A stretch of 23,335 bases of DNA, from positions 1 to 23,335 of the forward strand of contig CAZVWV010000050.1 in assembly GCA_964631745.1 (NCBI GenBank), written 5' to 3'. A model generated the notes under the pieces. The model was not told where the DNA came from. It did not search any database and saw nothing but the letters and a program-made list of their open reading frames with translations. Below, piece after piece: positions 14,785 to 23,335 of this stretch; position 1 is the first letter of the stretch; every line of letters starts with the position of its first letter. Position numbers and translations under genes: made by a program. This DNA is from CAZVWV01 sp964631745. Its GTDB lineage: Bacteria > Bdellovibrionota_C > UBA2361 > JBGSMV01.

Positions 14785-15750
14785 ATGAAGAACTCCCCTG
14801 CCCTTCAAAGACCGACTGGACTAATGGATCCAGAGATTCGCGAAACGCACCAGTTCGCGGCGCTGGCTGACGCGAAAAATACACAGCTTGCTTACTTGTC
14901 TGACTGGAAGCACTTTCTTTCGTGGTGCAAAAAGCGAAACAAATCGCCGCTGCCTGCGGAACCTGATGATATCGCCATCTACCTTAGGTACTGCGCTGAG
15001 ACGTTAAAGCTTAACATGTCGACCGTGAAACGGCGCACTGCCTCCCTCACTGTTGCCCATAAAAGAAACGGATTTCAGTCGCCCTGCAGTGAATGGGTCG
15101 TGAAAAACACCATGAAACGATTGAGGCGCGAACTTGGAACGCCAGCACGCGGGAAAGAACCAATACTTGTAAAAGACCTAATAGCAATGGTCGAGCACTG
15201 CCCCCCTACCCTGACGGGCCTTCGCGATAAAGCTGTGCTTCTTATAGGCTTTGCTGGTGCGTTCAGGCGAAGTGAACTGGCTGGCTTGGACGTCGAAGAT
15301 CTTACCTCTTCTGACGAGGGACTTGTAATCTTGATACGGAAAAGTAAAACGGATCAAGAACGCGAAGGCAGAAAAGTAGCAATTCCCTTCGGACAGAACC
15401 CTCTCACCTGCCCTGTAAAGGCGCTTATTGATTGGCTAGATGCCGCGAATATAAAGACCGGTCCCCTACTCCGCTCCATGACCAAATTTGACCGTCCTCG
15501 CACGACGCGAATGTCAGATCGTACAGTGGCTGATATTGTAAAAAAATACTGCTCACTTATTGGCAAGCGAACAGCAAACTTCTCAGGGCATTCCCTACGG
15601 GCGGGCTTGGCTACCTCGGCTGCGATGGCTGGAGCGTCAGAGGCATCGATACAGAAACAGACTGGCCATGCTAATCTTAACGTATTACGGAGATATATTC
15701 GCGAAGCCGAAATGTTCAGAGACAATGCTTTGAAGAAACTAGTTTTGTAA
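14785..15750 (+). CDS. Tyrosine recombinase / integrase
   Basis: A 321-residue site-specific recombinase. The N-terminal SAM-like core-binding domain covers about residues 20-115 (NTQLAYLSDWKHFLSWC is its start). The catalytic domain carries R161 (FAGAFRRSEL), a beta-strand Lys region (RKSKTDQ), H269 and R272 in HSLRAG, H295 in TGHAN and the nucleophile Y304 in RRYI. The set is complete, so the enzyme should be active. The AAGGAG ribosome site at 14771-14776 fixes the start. It is convergent with the gajB-like gene and divergent from the unrecognised gene. It does not show the extra motif of integron integrases, so a genomic-island integrase is the best reading. Confidence 0.92.
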   Translation: MKNSPALQRPTGLMDPEIRETHQFAALADAKNTQLAYLSDWKHFLSWCKKRNKSPLPAEPDDIAIYLRYCAETLKLNMSTVKRRTASLTVAHKRNGFQSPCSEWVVKNTMKRLRRELGTPARGKEPILVKDLIAMVEHCPPTLTGLRDKAVLLIGFAGAFRRSELAGLDVEDLTSSDEGLVILIRKSKTDQEREGRKVAIPFGQNPLTCPVKALIDWLDAANIKTGPLLRSMTKFDRPRTTRMSDRTVADIVKKYCSLIGKRTANFSGHSLRAGLATSAAMAGASEASIQKQTGHANLNVLRRYIREAEMFRDNALKKLVL

Positions 15751-15824
15751 ATGCGATTAAGCTCGGATTAGCATTCCAGGTAAATTTCTTTAGAAAAGAT
15801 AGACTGAGGATAATAACGCGCCAT

Positions 15825-17186
15825 TCAGAGGTCAGAGTGTTTGTTATAGGGCGTTCCGGAAAGAATGGTGAGGGCGGCATCGCTCCTGTTTCTCTTGCAC
15901 TTCTCTCCTTGAACAATGACCAGAACTTCCTTTTTAGCTCTGGTAATTGCGTTATACATCAGCTTTCTTTTATACAACGAATCGCTTTTAACTGTGTAAG
16001 GCCAAAGAATAATAACATAGTCGAATTCACGATTCTTTGCTGCATGAATAGTCATGGCAGTTCGTCGACTCGCTCCTGTTGAGTTATTCGAAACTTTGAT
16101 AATCTGACCAACTCGACCACAAACTGAAGAGAATTCCACTGAGTTTACTCCAAGTATTCTACTACGTTTTAACTCACTGTGAGCGATTCTCTTTATCGCA
16201 GCATTTTCACTGTATAACAATTGTTCGAGGGTTTTAACAGTCAGAAAATCTGGTTCGCTCTTAAGCCCTAAATCCTTCAAGAGCAATTTGACCAATTCGC
16301 TATATTGTGAGGAGGATTCTTCCCAGACGAACGGGAATGGACCAATATTTTTCTTCTTGCCCAATTTTTTCCTCAGTGAATTAAAAACACCACCGAACTT
16401 TTTTAATCCTTCAAACCCACAAGGAGAAAGCAAAACGACGGTAGAGCCCGATTGCCATGGTTTCCAGGTAAAGCAAAGTGTGCTTGCAATTTGCCAAGCT
16501 GCTAAACCAGCGCTGCTTACATATTCAACTTGAACCGAATTTGTACACAAACTAGCGTCACGTAGTGCATATGCGGAATCAAGGATCGTAGATGCAGAAG
16601 TGCGCTTTGACCCTGACAATTCAGTTACAGAAAAATTTTCCGACAACCACTCCATCGCAGCCTTCGAATCTTGTATCTCTAGGGATTGGAAATCATCTGC
16701 AGCGATAAGAACTCGCGCCCGAAGCGCAACCGCTTTAATCACATCGAGTAGTGCTTCTGAACAATCTTGAAACTCGTCAACCAGAACAATCGGATATGTT
16801 TCGCCAAATAGTTTCCCAACCGAATCAGCTCGCATAAGCTCAACAAATAGTCTCCTAGGGCCATCAAAGGAGCCCTTTGATAAATTGAAATGCTTAGCAG
16901 TTACATTCAGAAAATCTTCTTGGCGACAATGAAGACCCCTCAATTTCCTATACTTGAAACTTACCCTGAAGCAAAGGGCATCTATCGTTTCGCATTCATA
17001 CTTGCCGCGAAGTCTGCTCTTACAACGTAATAATCGGTTGAGGTTCTTACGTGCACCATGCATAAACGTAATAGCAAGCAGCCTCTGATAGTCGGACTTT
17101 AACAATTGACCACAATTCTCCACAGCCAGTTCCAGAAGACTGTAAGTCTTTCCACTACCGGCCGGGCCAATTATTGCTCTATTCAT
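15825..17186 (-). CDS. gajB: UvrD-like helicase, GajB-type Gabija component
   Basis: From the ATG at 17186 the protein is 453 residues. I chose this start because MNRAIIGPAGSGKT puts the Walker A at residues 7-14, as in superfamily 1 helicases. The open frame extends to 17330 but there overlaps the upstream gene and has no sensible sequence. Motifs in order are GPAGSGKT (I), LLAITFMHGARKNL (Ia), VDEFQDCSEALL (II, about residue 135), AADDFQSLE (III), MTIHAAKNREFDYVI (V) and YNAITRAKKEVLVIV (VI). The gene overlaps the gajA-like stop by 8 nt. Pairing with an OLD-type nuclease is the defining arrangement of Gabija, where the helicase part is about 490 residues; this one is slightly shorter. Confidence 0.85.
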   Translation of the reverse strand: MNRAIIGPAGSGKTYSLLELAVENCGQLLKSDYQRLLAITFMHGARKNLNRLLRCKSRLRGKYECETIDALCFRVSFKYRKLRGLHCRQEDFLNVTAKHFNLSKGSFDGPRRLFVELMRADSVGKLFGETYPIVLVDEFQDCSEALLDVIKAVALRARVLIAADDFQSLEIQDSKAAMEWLSENFSVTELSGSKRTSASTILDSAYALRDASLCTNSVQVEYVSSAGLAAWQIASTLCFTWKPWQSGSTVVLLSPCGFEGLKKFGGVFNSLRKKLGKKKNIGPFPFVWEESSSQYSELVKLLLKDLGLKSEPDFLTVKTLEQLLYSENAAIKRIAHSELKRSRILGVNSVEFSSVCGRVGQIIKVSNNSTGASRRTAMTIHAAKNREFDYVIILWPYTVKSDSLYKRKLMYNAITRAKKEVLVIVQGEKCKRNRSDAALTILSGTPYNKHSDL

Positions 17187-19002
17187 GCATGGAAAGCCTA
17201 TAAACGCTAAAGTCCTTTGAACTTTGATTGTCGTCCTTAACGAAGTGAGAGTCGAAATCACCTGAACTAGCACAGCAAAGAGCATCGAAGAACTGGATTG
17301 CTCGTTTTTGCACCGCCTTGCTTTCGACAACCATATCTGTCAAGACCGGATGTAAGTCCCATCGTGTTTTGAACTTTACCTCTACAAGCAGACTCTCAAT
17401 AATAAGCGAAGCAGCGTCTTTATCTTCCTCTCCCAAACTTTCTAGGAGAGTCTCTTTCTCTGCGAGATTAGTTCCACCCAAAATCCAGCCAATTAAATTC
17501 TCGGAAGTCCACCCTTGAGGAAGCTGAACAACAAAAGTGGCTTTACCCTGTTCCTTGAGCATCTTAAGTCGAGCGCTCCCTCCTTCATCACCATCAACTA
17601 AAATAACAAACTTCAAAGGCATGTGCCCAAAGGCATCGAGAGGAGTGGTTGAATTATCGGTAACATTCGGGAAAACTCCCAAATAACGTGGACAATCCTG
17701 ACCCAATTCCGACCAACCCTCGGATATCTGGACACCCTTCAAAAGTGCTTTGAAGTATGAGTAATCTGAAATACCCTCTGGTACTATAACTACATCCCCC
17801 ATGAAGCTTTCATATATTGCCTCTCGGTTGCCTGGTTTAAGCAGTTTCAACTCTGCGTTGGGCCTTGGCTCACCTTCATTCACAGCGCCAACACGACATG
17901 CCGATAAAGTGCCATTAAGGTTAGATAGGAAAACCACTTCCGACGGCTGGAAAGCTGCTGCCACGAGCGGAGAATGAGTTGTAATAACAGACTGATTTGA
18001 ACATCCCCGAATACGAGAGATAATATATTGGTGCCTAGAAGAATGGAGGTGAAGTTCAGGCTCCTCTACAGCTAAAATAAAATTGCTCATTCGAAGCGAC
18101 CTTATCTTCCCAATCTGCAATAGCAGGACCAATATTTGAACAGACCGAATACCCGAACCATGTCGCGATAAGGGCAATATTCCTAAACTCTTCCCAAGTA
18201 GAAATGGCGTGAGCGCGTCTCTTAACCCTTTTTGATCGCAAGACGTCGTTCGAAATGAAAGTGACGCTTCATCGCTGTTAATAATTCTTCGAATCTCATC
18301 ATTTGCATTGGCAACAATTGTAGACAGTCGCGCGTCCTTTGAGATTTCTGGCTCCATGGTGCGAAGCACTTTAACTGTTTCTCTCAGTGAGTCTTTTGGG
18401 AGAGCAGCGCTAAGTTCCATAATCTTATTGAATAAGTCAGATGAAAACGATAAGTAGCGTTCCCCTGTTGATCTCGAACTGGGAACAAAAAAATAGCCAA
18501 TTTCAGAAAGCAGCTCCTTCGGAACTGACTGCGGATTATCGAGGAACGGATCTTCGGCTGCTGCAGTAAAGAAGCGCTTGCTATCTACCTCCAGCTCATC
18601 AATATCAAATCTGGCAACAAAGGAAATCTGTACAGCTAAGGTTGATGACTCTGGCTTCTCTTCGCTATATGTTACAGTATCAGTAAGGGGCGAAAACCAA
18701 CAATAACTAGCTCCATTCTGATCATTGAACCATTCCTGATTCCGTGAAGGATCTTCGCTCGCAAAGCCAGCAATTGTGGCAATAATTTTAATTCTGGAAT
18801 GTTCATCTGGATCTCCACCAAAGAAATCGAATTCGCCGAGATCGCGTCCCATTCTGTCGCGACCAAGTACCAAAGTTAAGGCGTCAACTATGGCCGATTT
18901 CCCCGCGTTGTTTTCACCAAGGAGCACAGTATGTGCCGACAGCGGAATTTTCCCCTGCTTGATTCCTCGAAATTCTTCTATCTCTAACAATGACACATAC
19001 AT
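17179..19002 (-). CDS. gajA: Class 2 OLD-family ATPase-TOPRIM nuclease, GajA-type
   Basis: A 607-residue protein. The N-terminal ABC-type ATPase domain has Walker A GENNAGKS (residues 29-36), a serine-rich signature region near LSRHGSGIRS, Walker B FILAVEEPELHLH and the H-loop ITTHSPL. The C-terminal TOPRIM domain has VVIVPEGISDYSYF (Glu near 409) and ILVDGDEGG (acidic pair near 468-472), the metal-binding residues of OLD nucleases. An AGGAG site lies about 10 nt before the ATG. A short imperfect hairpin at 19029-19046 lies in the 83-nt gap upstream. Length and architecture match GajA. In the described system GajA and GajB form a complex that nicks or degrades DNA when nucleotide levels fall during infection. 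Confidence 0.87.
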   Translation of the reverse strand: MYVSLLEIEEFRGIKQGKIPLSAHTVLLGENNAGKSAIVDALTLVLGRDRMGRDLGEFDFFGGDPDEHSRIKIIATIAGFASEDPSRNQEWFNDQNGASYCWFSPLTDTVTYSEEKPESSTLAVQISFVARFDIDELEVDSKRFFTAAAEDPFLDNPQSVPKELLSEIGYFFVPSSRSTGERYLSFSSDLFNKIMELSAALPKDSLRETVKVLRTMEPEISKDARLSTIVANANDEIRRIINSDEASLSFRTTSCDQKGLRDALTPFLLGKSLGILPLSRHGSGIRSVQILVLLLQIGKIRSLRMSNFILAVEEPELHLHSSRHQYIISRIRGCSNQSVITTHSPLVAAAFQPSEVVFLSNLNGTLSACRVGAVNEGEPRPNAELKLLKPGNREAIYESFMGDVVIVPEGISDYSYFKALLKGVQISEGWSELGQDCPRYLGVFPNVTDNSTTPLDAFGHMPLKFVILVDGDEGGSARLKMLKEQGKATFVVQLPQGWTSENLIGWILGGTNLAEKETLLESLGEEDKDAASLIIESLLVEVKFKTRWDLHPVLTDMVVESKAVQKRAIQFFDALCCASSGDFDSHFVKDDNQSSKDFSVYRLSMHE

Positions 19003-19085
19003 ACAATATCATCTCCTAATGCTACCCTGCCCATTTGGGATGGGGCTGATCGAGCACGCTGAATCTCTGCCGAAATCTACATGCC

Positions 19086-19514
19086 TCAATTGCCAGTGCC
19101 CCCTGTATTTTCAATAACTTTTACAATACTAGTTTTGCCCAACATCAAATTTACGGCAGCACCAAATCGAAAGTTAAGTGGATTTCTAAACCAATGTGAA
19201 ATTATTTTCTGTAGATCTTTTTCCAATACTGATACAGAGACATCTTTTTTGACCTCGACAACAAGAACATTACTTTTATGAGTTCCTCGTTTGTGTAAAA
19301 TTATATCCGGCCGTCGATTCCCAAAATTTGGCTTAATTATATCGAGGTCACAATCTAAATCGGGTAACAGTTCATGAATCTCATTGGCAAAGTGATGTGA
19401 AAGATTCCACTCAGTTTGACTAGTTTCTGACGTAAAGTCACAAATGTTCGGTTGATTCCGAAATAGAGAGTCCGCTGCCATTTCTAGACGCTGCTTTATG
19501 TCTTGCAAATTCAT
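19086..19514 (-). CDS. Small PD-(D/E)XK nuclease-like protein
   Basis: A 142-residue soluble protein. The C-terminal half has the core of a PD-(D/E)XK nuclease: RPDIIL (PD, then hydrophobic strand), and after a short gap VLVVEVKK (ExK), spaced as in restriction-endonuclease-like folds. An upstream helix with Glu and His (QTEWNLSHHFANEIHEL) could supply the first active-site acid. Similar short proteins with an RPDI...RGTH...EVKK pattern are common as unnamed genes in defence regions. It lies 102 nt after brxL and 83 nt before the gajA-like gene, on the same strand. It could be an accessory of either system or an independent nuclease. The start has only a weak ribosome site. Confidence 0.65.
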   Translation of the reverse strand: MNLQDIKQRLEMAADSLFRNQPNICDFTSETSQTEWNLSHHFANEIHELLPDLDCDLDIIKPNFGNRRPDIILHKRGTHKSNVLVVEVKKDVSVSVLEKDLQKIISHWFRNPLNFRFGAAVNLMLGKTSIVKVIENTGGTGN

Positions 19515-19616
19515 TCAATGTTACTCAATAGAACTGACGTAATTAACCAATTCTTTGCCTCAGATAACGCCCTATTATCAATCACTAGACTCTAATTCCC
19601 ATAATGGGCCACTCCA

Positions 19617-21663
19617 CTAGGACAGCCCTAGGACCTTCATCGCGGCAGTTTTAGGATCTCCGTAAAAAATGGGATCTACGTGCTCCATGATGTCTGCACT
19701 GACGTCTAAGAAGTTCCGCTTATTCTCGATTGGAATTAGCGCACGCTTTGCTCCATTGTCTTTCGCTACTTGCAATGGCTCGGTTAGAGACCGTAATGGC
19801 TTAATGTTGCCTTGCACACTCATGTCACCTAAAACCAGGAGCGCTGGACTTACGGGTGCTTTGCGGATTGCTGAACAGCACGCGACAAAGAAAGCGACGC
19901 CGATTTCAACCTCGCCGCGATTCGCGAGCAGATCAATTATTTCCACATGGAGATCAGAAAGATCGAACTCGCGTGCAATAGCGAGCTCATTCTTTTTTGC
20001 CTGAAGAAAGGCGAAAGAGCGTTGAACTGATTCCTTCATCGAACCCGATAGTCCGCCTGCCATCTTAAGCTTCCCGGTACCGGCCGATACCGATACCTCT
20101 ACCCGAAAGAGACCAACTGTTCCTTCCGCTGTGAGACCTGCTGCATAGGCTGTTCCCGGCGAAAGCGGCTCAGCAGAAATAAGATCACGACCACCTTGTT
20201 CCGGAACTCCAACGAATTTCTCTTCTCCACTCTCCTGCTGAGTATAGCTGAACGAAGTTTGGTAGTACTCAAATGATCCCATTTTCTTCAGTTGCTCTTT
20301 AACGCGGCGACGCCCCTCCATGGCGAACTCAAGAACCTCAGCAAGGTCATCTTTAGAGACCTCTCCATGGGGAAATAGAATCTTTATAAGTCCAGAAACG
20401 GTTTTACGTACAGCTTTACGATCTCGCGCATTAAGGTGTGCACCAAGCGAGAAGTGTCTATCTATTACCTCGGTGAAGTTGTGTTTACGCAAGTCGCGCA
20501 AAGCTTCAGCCAAGTAGTCAACTACGAAGCCATAATGATTTGTAAAAAGGTCATTTCGCATCTTGGGAATTTCCCAACCTGGGAGATAAAAGTGCAAGCG
20601 ATCGATGAACGCCATATCATCGCGGATTACATCTGGCATTGGCGCAAAAAGATGGCCTGACTGAACCATTACATCAATGGGCTGATTTGTATTACCAAAC
20701 ATCGCGATGCTGGCATCCCCCGATGCCGCTTCATGGCCCCTCTGGAAGGTTCCTGACTCGCAATATNNNNNNNNNNGTCTTCATCGTGGTAATGACCTCC
20801 TTTGGCATCTTTTGGAGATCAGCGACTTCATCAAAACCAACTACATCCCATATCTGAAACATTCCTTTCTGACGACCGCCCATATGGCCGAATAAGTTGG
20901 CAACTGTAGTCGGGCCCGTGAGAAGAGCCGCGTAGGGCGACACCTCCTGAATTACATAACTCTTACCGGTTCCTCTTGGGCCAAGCTCAACTAGATTATA
21001 GTTTCGTTCAGCAAGTGGTATTAATCGGGAAAGTAATAAAAGCTTGAGACGGCGGCTTATAGTGCAGGGCTCATAGCCCATACTACGTACCATTAGGTCT
21101 AGCCACTCGTCAGTCGTAAAATCTTTGCGCACTCTTCGATAGTCTTCTAAGTCGAATGTGGCAATTTGAATCGGAGTGAGCTTTTCAATCCAGAAAGGGT
21201 TTTTCCCATCGTTCTCTTCATCGTATTCAAACCTCAAATCGAGTTGAGCCCAAACACCCCCCATCAAGAGCCGCTCGTAATCACGTACGTAATTTGTCGG
21301 AACGTGGAGAAACTTATTTCCAAAGTTAACAGCCTCTGCCCAATAATCGGAGTCAACTAGGCGGACTTTTACCTTGTCGATAAAAGTATGACGGCCCTTC
21401 TCTTTGACTTTGCTTTGCGCCTTACCTGATTCGTCAGGGCGAATGTAGTTATTTGCAAGAGTTTCATTGACGACCTGAAGACCCATTTGAATTGAGACTT
21501 CATCAGATGACGCACAGTATTTTCCTAGAAGAAATTCAAGAACGAAGACGGGAACATTGGCGCCAACCTTAACTTTCCGCACGAGGTCTTTGCGAACCAC
21601 TTTACCAGCAAATAAACGATTTACTTTGTCGTCCAGTGCATCTGGAAGTGTTTCGCTATTCAT
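19617..21663 (-). CDS. brxL: BREX protein BrxL (interrupted only by an N run)
   Basis: Removing the ten Ns gives one frame of 678 residues plus stop (2037 nt). The N-terminus (LDDKVNRLFAGKVVRKDLVRK) is typical of BrxL. The AAA+ part has Walker A GPRGTGKS (about 228-235) and Walker B VVGFDEVAD. The C-terminal half reads FGNTNQPIDVMVQSGHLF, FYLPGWEIPKMRND and then a Lon-like domain. That domain lacks the Lon Ser and Lys: where Lon has GPSAG this protein has VEIG, and where Lon has GLKEK it has SLTEP. It therefore probably cannot act as a Lon-type protease. BrxL is an AAA+ protein that assembles on DNA and is needed for phage restriction in several BREX types. It follows pglZ with 3 nt between stop and start. 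Confidence 0.93.
20767..20776. other. Assembly gap (ten Ns) inside brxL
   Basis: Ten N bases split brxL. Reading through after deleting all ten gives MKTYCESGTFQRG, which fits the BrxL family. The flanking contigs therefore appear to abut, and the N count looks like a fixed-size scaffold spacer rather than missing sequence. Confidence 0.85.
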
Positions 21664-21666
21664 AAA

Positions 21667-23335
21667 TTATACTCCTAATCTGATTGGTATCTCATTTGGT
21701 GATCGATAAAGTTCAGCATCCGTTGATGGGTCTTGCACAACCACCCTAAACGAAGTCGCATCATCATCACTTAACTGAAATGCAATTGTAGCTGGTTTAC
21801 CTGGCTCTAAGCGGACGCACCCCGTAGTCTTATCAAGCTCGCCATCAATCACCATCCCGACAGAGCCAACCTGCCGTTCAGTCGACAAAAGGACGGGTCG
21901 AACGCTACTGACTGCTGAACCCAAAGATAGTTGCGTACTACCTAGTACAATGGTTGCCGTAAAAATTCGATTTGTAACTACATCAGGGACCTTGGTAATG
22001 CTGACCGAATCCTTCTTTGTTCGAACAGCAGTGGCTGTTTTCGTGCGTATACTTAAAACAGGAATTATCAGTTCTTGTAAGCTCGGGCCCCCGTGATGAA
22101 AGGCGAGGTCGCCACCAGCCTTAAAGACCCCACTTCCCACCGGAAAAACAAAATCGAGATCGGATGAATACCCCAATGCACGAGAAGAGACTCTTATACA
22201 GCCCGGCGGGGTCGCACCACCGCGTCCAATCCAGCACCGCCTGTGAAGTTCAATTTGTTGGCCACCAGGACTATCAATACGCATCGACTCATCGCGGTCA
22301 GCCGCATGAAAGAGATGCCCGTGATCCGCCGTAACAACTGCGTGCTCAATGCCAGCCCGAGCCAGCCGCTGAATGGCATTCCCGATATCTCCCAATACCT
22401 CGTTCATTACGCGTCTAGCTTGTCGACCAAATCCAGCTTCGCCAACATTATCGATCTCTTGGGAACGAACCATTACAACTTGAGCACCTTCCAGTTTCTT
22501 TGCAAGCTTCGTCGCTTGAAGACCAAGAAGTTCGTCGAGAGCAAGATCTACAAGTTTTGGAATTCGAGCGGCAGCGAACTTCTTACGAGAGGCCAAATCA
22601 AATAGAAATGTCTTATCAACATAGGCACCGATCTTTCCTTTCTCTTCCCCGACATCGAAACTACCCGAGGCATCCGGTTGCAACGCAGCCATTCCAATCG
22701 GTGTAATACTAGGAAGCGATCCTAGAGCGGGACGAAGTGCTATCTCAGTCGTTTTTGGCAGTCGTTCAGCAAGATCCTTCGCCATTTCAAAACGCATCGC
22801 ATCCACTAAAAAATACGCAACGGGTTTTGGCCGAGAGGAGACAACTTCATTAAAGATTTGGTTCTGCAAAAGAATGCCCTTCGGGGTCCACTGCGGTTGC
22901 TCAAGCGCCCTTGTAAACCCAACGCACATCGCCTGGCAGGCGTCATCATATGATTGTCGAACAAAGGCGAGTAATCGTTCTTCTGGATCTTCGTCCAAGT
23001 TACCAAGCCACGTCTCTAATCTGCGCTGGGCCTGGTCCAATAGATACCAACCGTTGTCGGCAGTGTAAGATTCAATCCAGTTTTTGGTGTCAGACCCATT
23101 AGTTTTAAGCGCAGCCTGGACAGAGAAAGCAGTCCTGCCAAGTTCTGCCATCAGTCGATACGCTTCCCACTGGGCTTTACGCGCGACCTCTCTATCAACC
23201 CAAAAACTTCGTTCACGTTCCTGTATTAATCGCAGCGCTTCATCAAACTTCTTAGTTAAAATAAGCTGCCCACAGTGATTGAGCAGAGAAATCTCTTCAA
23301 AGCGGAAAGTATCGATAGAGCCAAGGGCGTCGGCA
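21667..23335 (-). CDS. pglZ: BREX protein PglZ (C-terminal part)
   Basis: The frame stays open through the right edge, so about 556 C-terminal residues are visible and the start is outside the window; the first ATG inside (23151) is internal. Alkaline-phosphatase-superfamily landmarks are visible: YFLVDAMRFEM (about 22790), LGSLPSITPIGMAALQP (metal-binding Ser/Thr region) and VTADHGHLF (about 22320, metal-binding Asp and His). The C-terminal beta-rich domain ends at 21667. PglZ is universal to BREX systems. Having brxL next points to a type I or similar BREX; the rest (brxC, pglX and so on) should lie to the right. The AGGAG ribosome site of brxL is embedded in the end of this gene. Confidence 0.92.
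   Translation of the reverse strand, partial: ADALGSIDTFRFEEISLLNHCGQLILTKKFDEALRLIQERERSFWVDREVARKAQWEAYRLMAELGRTAFSVQAALKTNGSDTKNWIESYTADNGWYLLDQAQRRLETWLGNLDEDPEERLLAFVRQSYDDACQAMCVGFTRALEQPQWTPKGILLQNQIFNEVVSSRPKPVAYFLVDAMRFEMAKDLAERLPKTTEIALRPALGSLPSITPIGMAALQPDASGSFDVGEEKGKIGAYVDKTFLFDLASRKKFAAARIPKLVDLALDELLGLQATKLAKKLEGAQVVMVRSQEIDNVGEAGFGRQARRVMNEVLGDIGNAIQRLARAGIEHAVVTADHGHLFHAADRDESMRIDSPGGQQIELHRRCWIGRGGATPPGCIRVSSRALGYSSDLDFVFPVGSGVFKAGGDLAFHHGGPSLQELIIPVLSIRTKTATAVRTKKDSVSITKVPDVVTNRIFTATIVLGSTQLSLGSAVSSVRPVLLSTERQVGSVGMVIDGELDKTTGCVRLEPGKPATIAFQLSDDDATSFRVVVQDPSTDAELYRSPNEIPIRLGV

Noticed and set aside
14785..15750. Integron integrase
   Set aside because: I do not see the extra domain typical of integron integrases or any attC array; a simple island integrase fits better.
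17187..17330. N-terminal extension of the helicase gene
   Set aside because: It overlaps the coding end of the gajA-like gene and puts the Walker A far from the N-terminus, unlike other superfamily 1 helicases; the ATG at 17186 is better.
20639..20895. Plus-strand open frames crossing the N run
   Set aside because: They are shadows of brxL and depend on unknown bases.
1..23335. tRNA, rRNA or CRISPR array
   Set aside because: I saw no direct-repeat array, no cloverleaf near the integrase and no rRNA-like sequence.

Overview
This window appears to come from a Gram-negative bacterium of moderate base composition. The signs are a CopB-type outer-membrane protein, a Tat-exported multicopper oxidase, a lipoprotein and a periplasm-facing multihaem cytochrome. 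A run of ten Ns inside a gene points to a draft or metagenome assembly. I cannot assign a phylum from the sequence alone.

Region 1 (about 1-13606) is a copper-handling island. Positions 1-819 hold the tail of a heavy-metal-binding-domain protein, a secreted TRASH/YHS-like protein and a cytosolic Cys-rich copper storage protein (Csp-like). A minus-strand Rrf2-family regulator (886-1320) is transcribed away from a long plus-strand run of eleven genes starting at 1582. In order these are a Met-rich secreted protein, a small Cys-rich membrane protein, a GH144-like glucoamylase-family protein with an unusual Cys cluster, and a Met-rich Spy/LTXXQ-like protein. A three-gene redox module follows: a membrane-anchored FAD/NAD(P)H plus 2Fe-2S reductase with a Met-rich exported domain, a two-haem cytochrome b and a seven-haem cytochrome c. 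Last come a lipoprotein, the multicopper oxidase CopA, CopB and a Cu+ P1B-type ATPase. Tight spacing (several ATGA overlaps) suggests co-transcription in blocks. The divergent Rrf2 intergenic region carries two dyads, one of which overlaps a good sigma70-like promoter. The working model is that copper is bound (Csp, TRASH, Met-rich proteins), exported (ATPase) and oxidised (CopA), while the reductase, cytochrome b and cytochrome c pass electrons from NAD(P)H across the membrane to an unknown acceptor.

Region 2 (about 13607-15824) is a junction. It has a perfect 20-bp palindrome, a 27-bp perfect-stem hairpin, an unrecognised minus-strand gene and a tyrosine recombinase. A short dyad with a 7-nt spacer lies in front of the recombinase gene.

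Region 3 (about 15825-23335, all minus strand) is a defence island. Reading leftward from the right edge it holds pglZ (5' end outside the window) and brxL, the last two genes of a BREX system. Next come a small PD-(D/E)XK nuclease-like gene, then a Class 2 OLD nuclease and UvrD-like helicase pair that matches Gabija (gajA/gajB). The brxL gene looks broken only because of the N run: deleting the ten Ns gives one continuous frame of 678 codons plus stop.

The best candidates for something undescribed are the copper-linked electron-export module (4538-8058), the Cys-modified GH144-like protein inside a copper operon, and the nuclease-like gene placed directly ahead of the Gabija pair.
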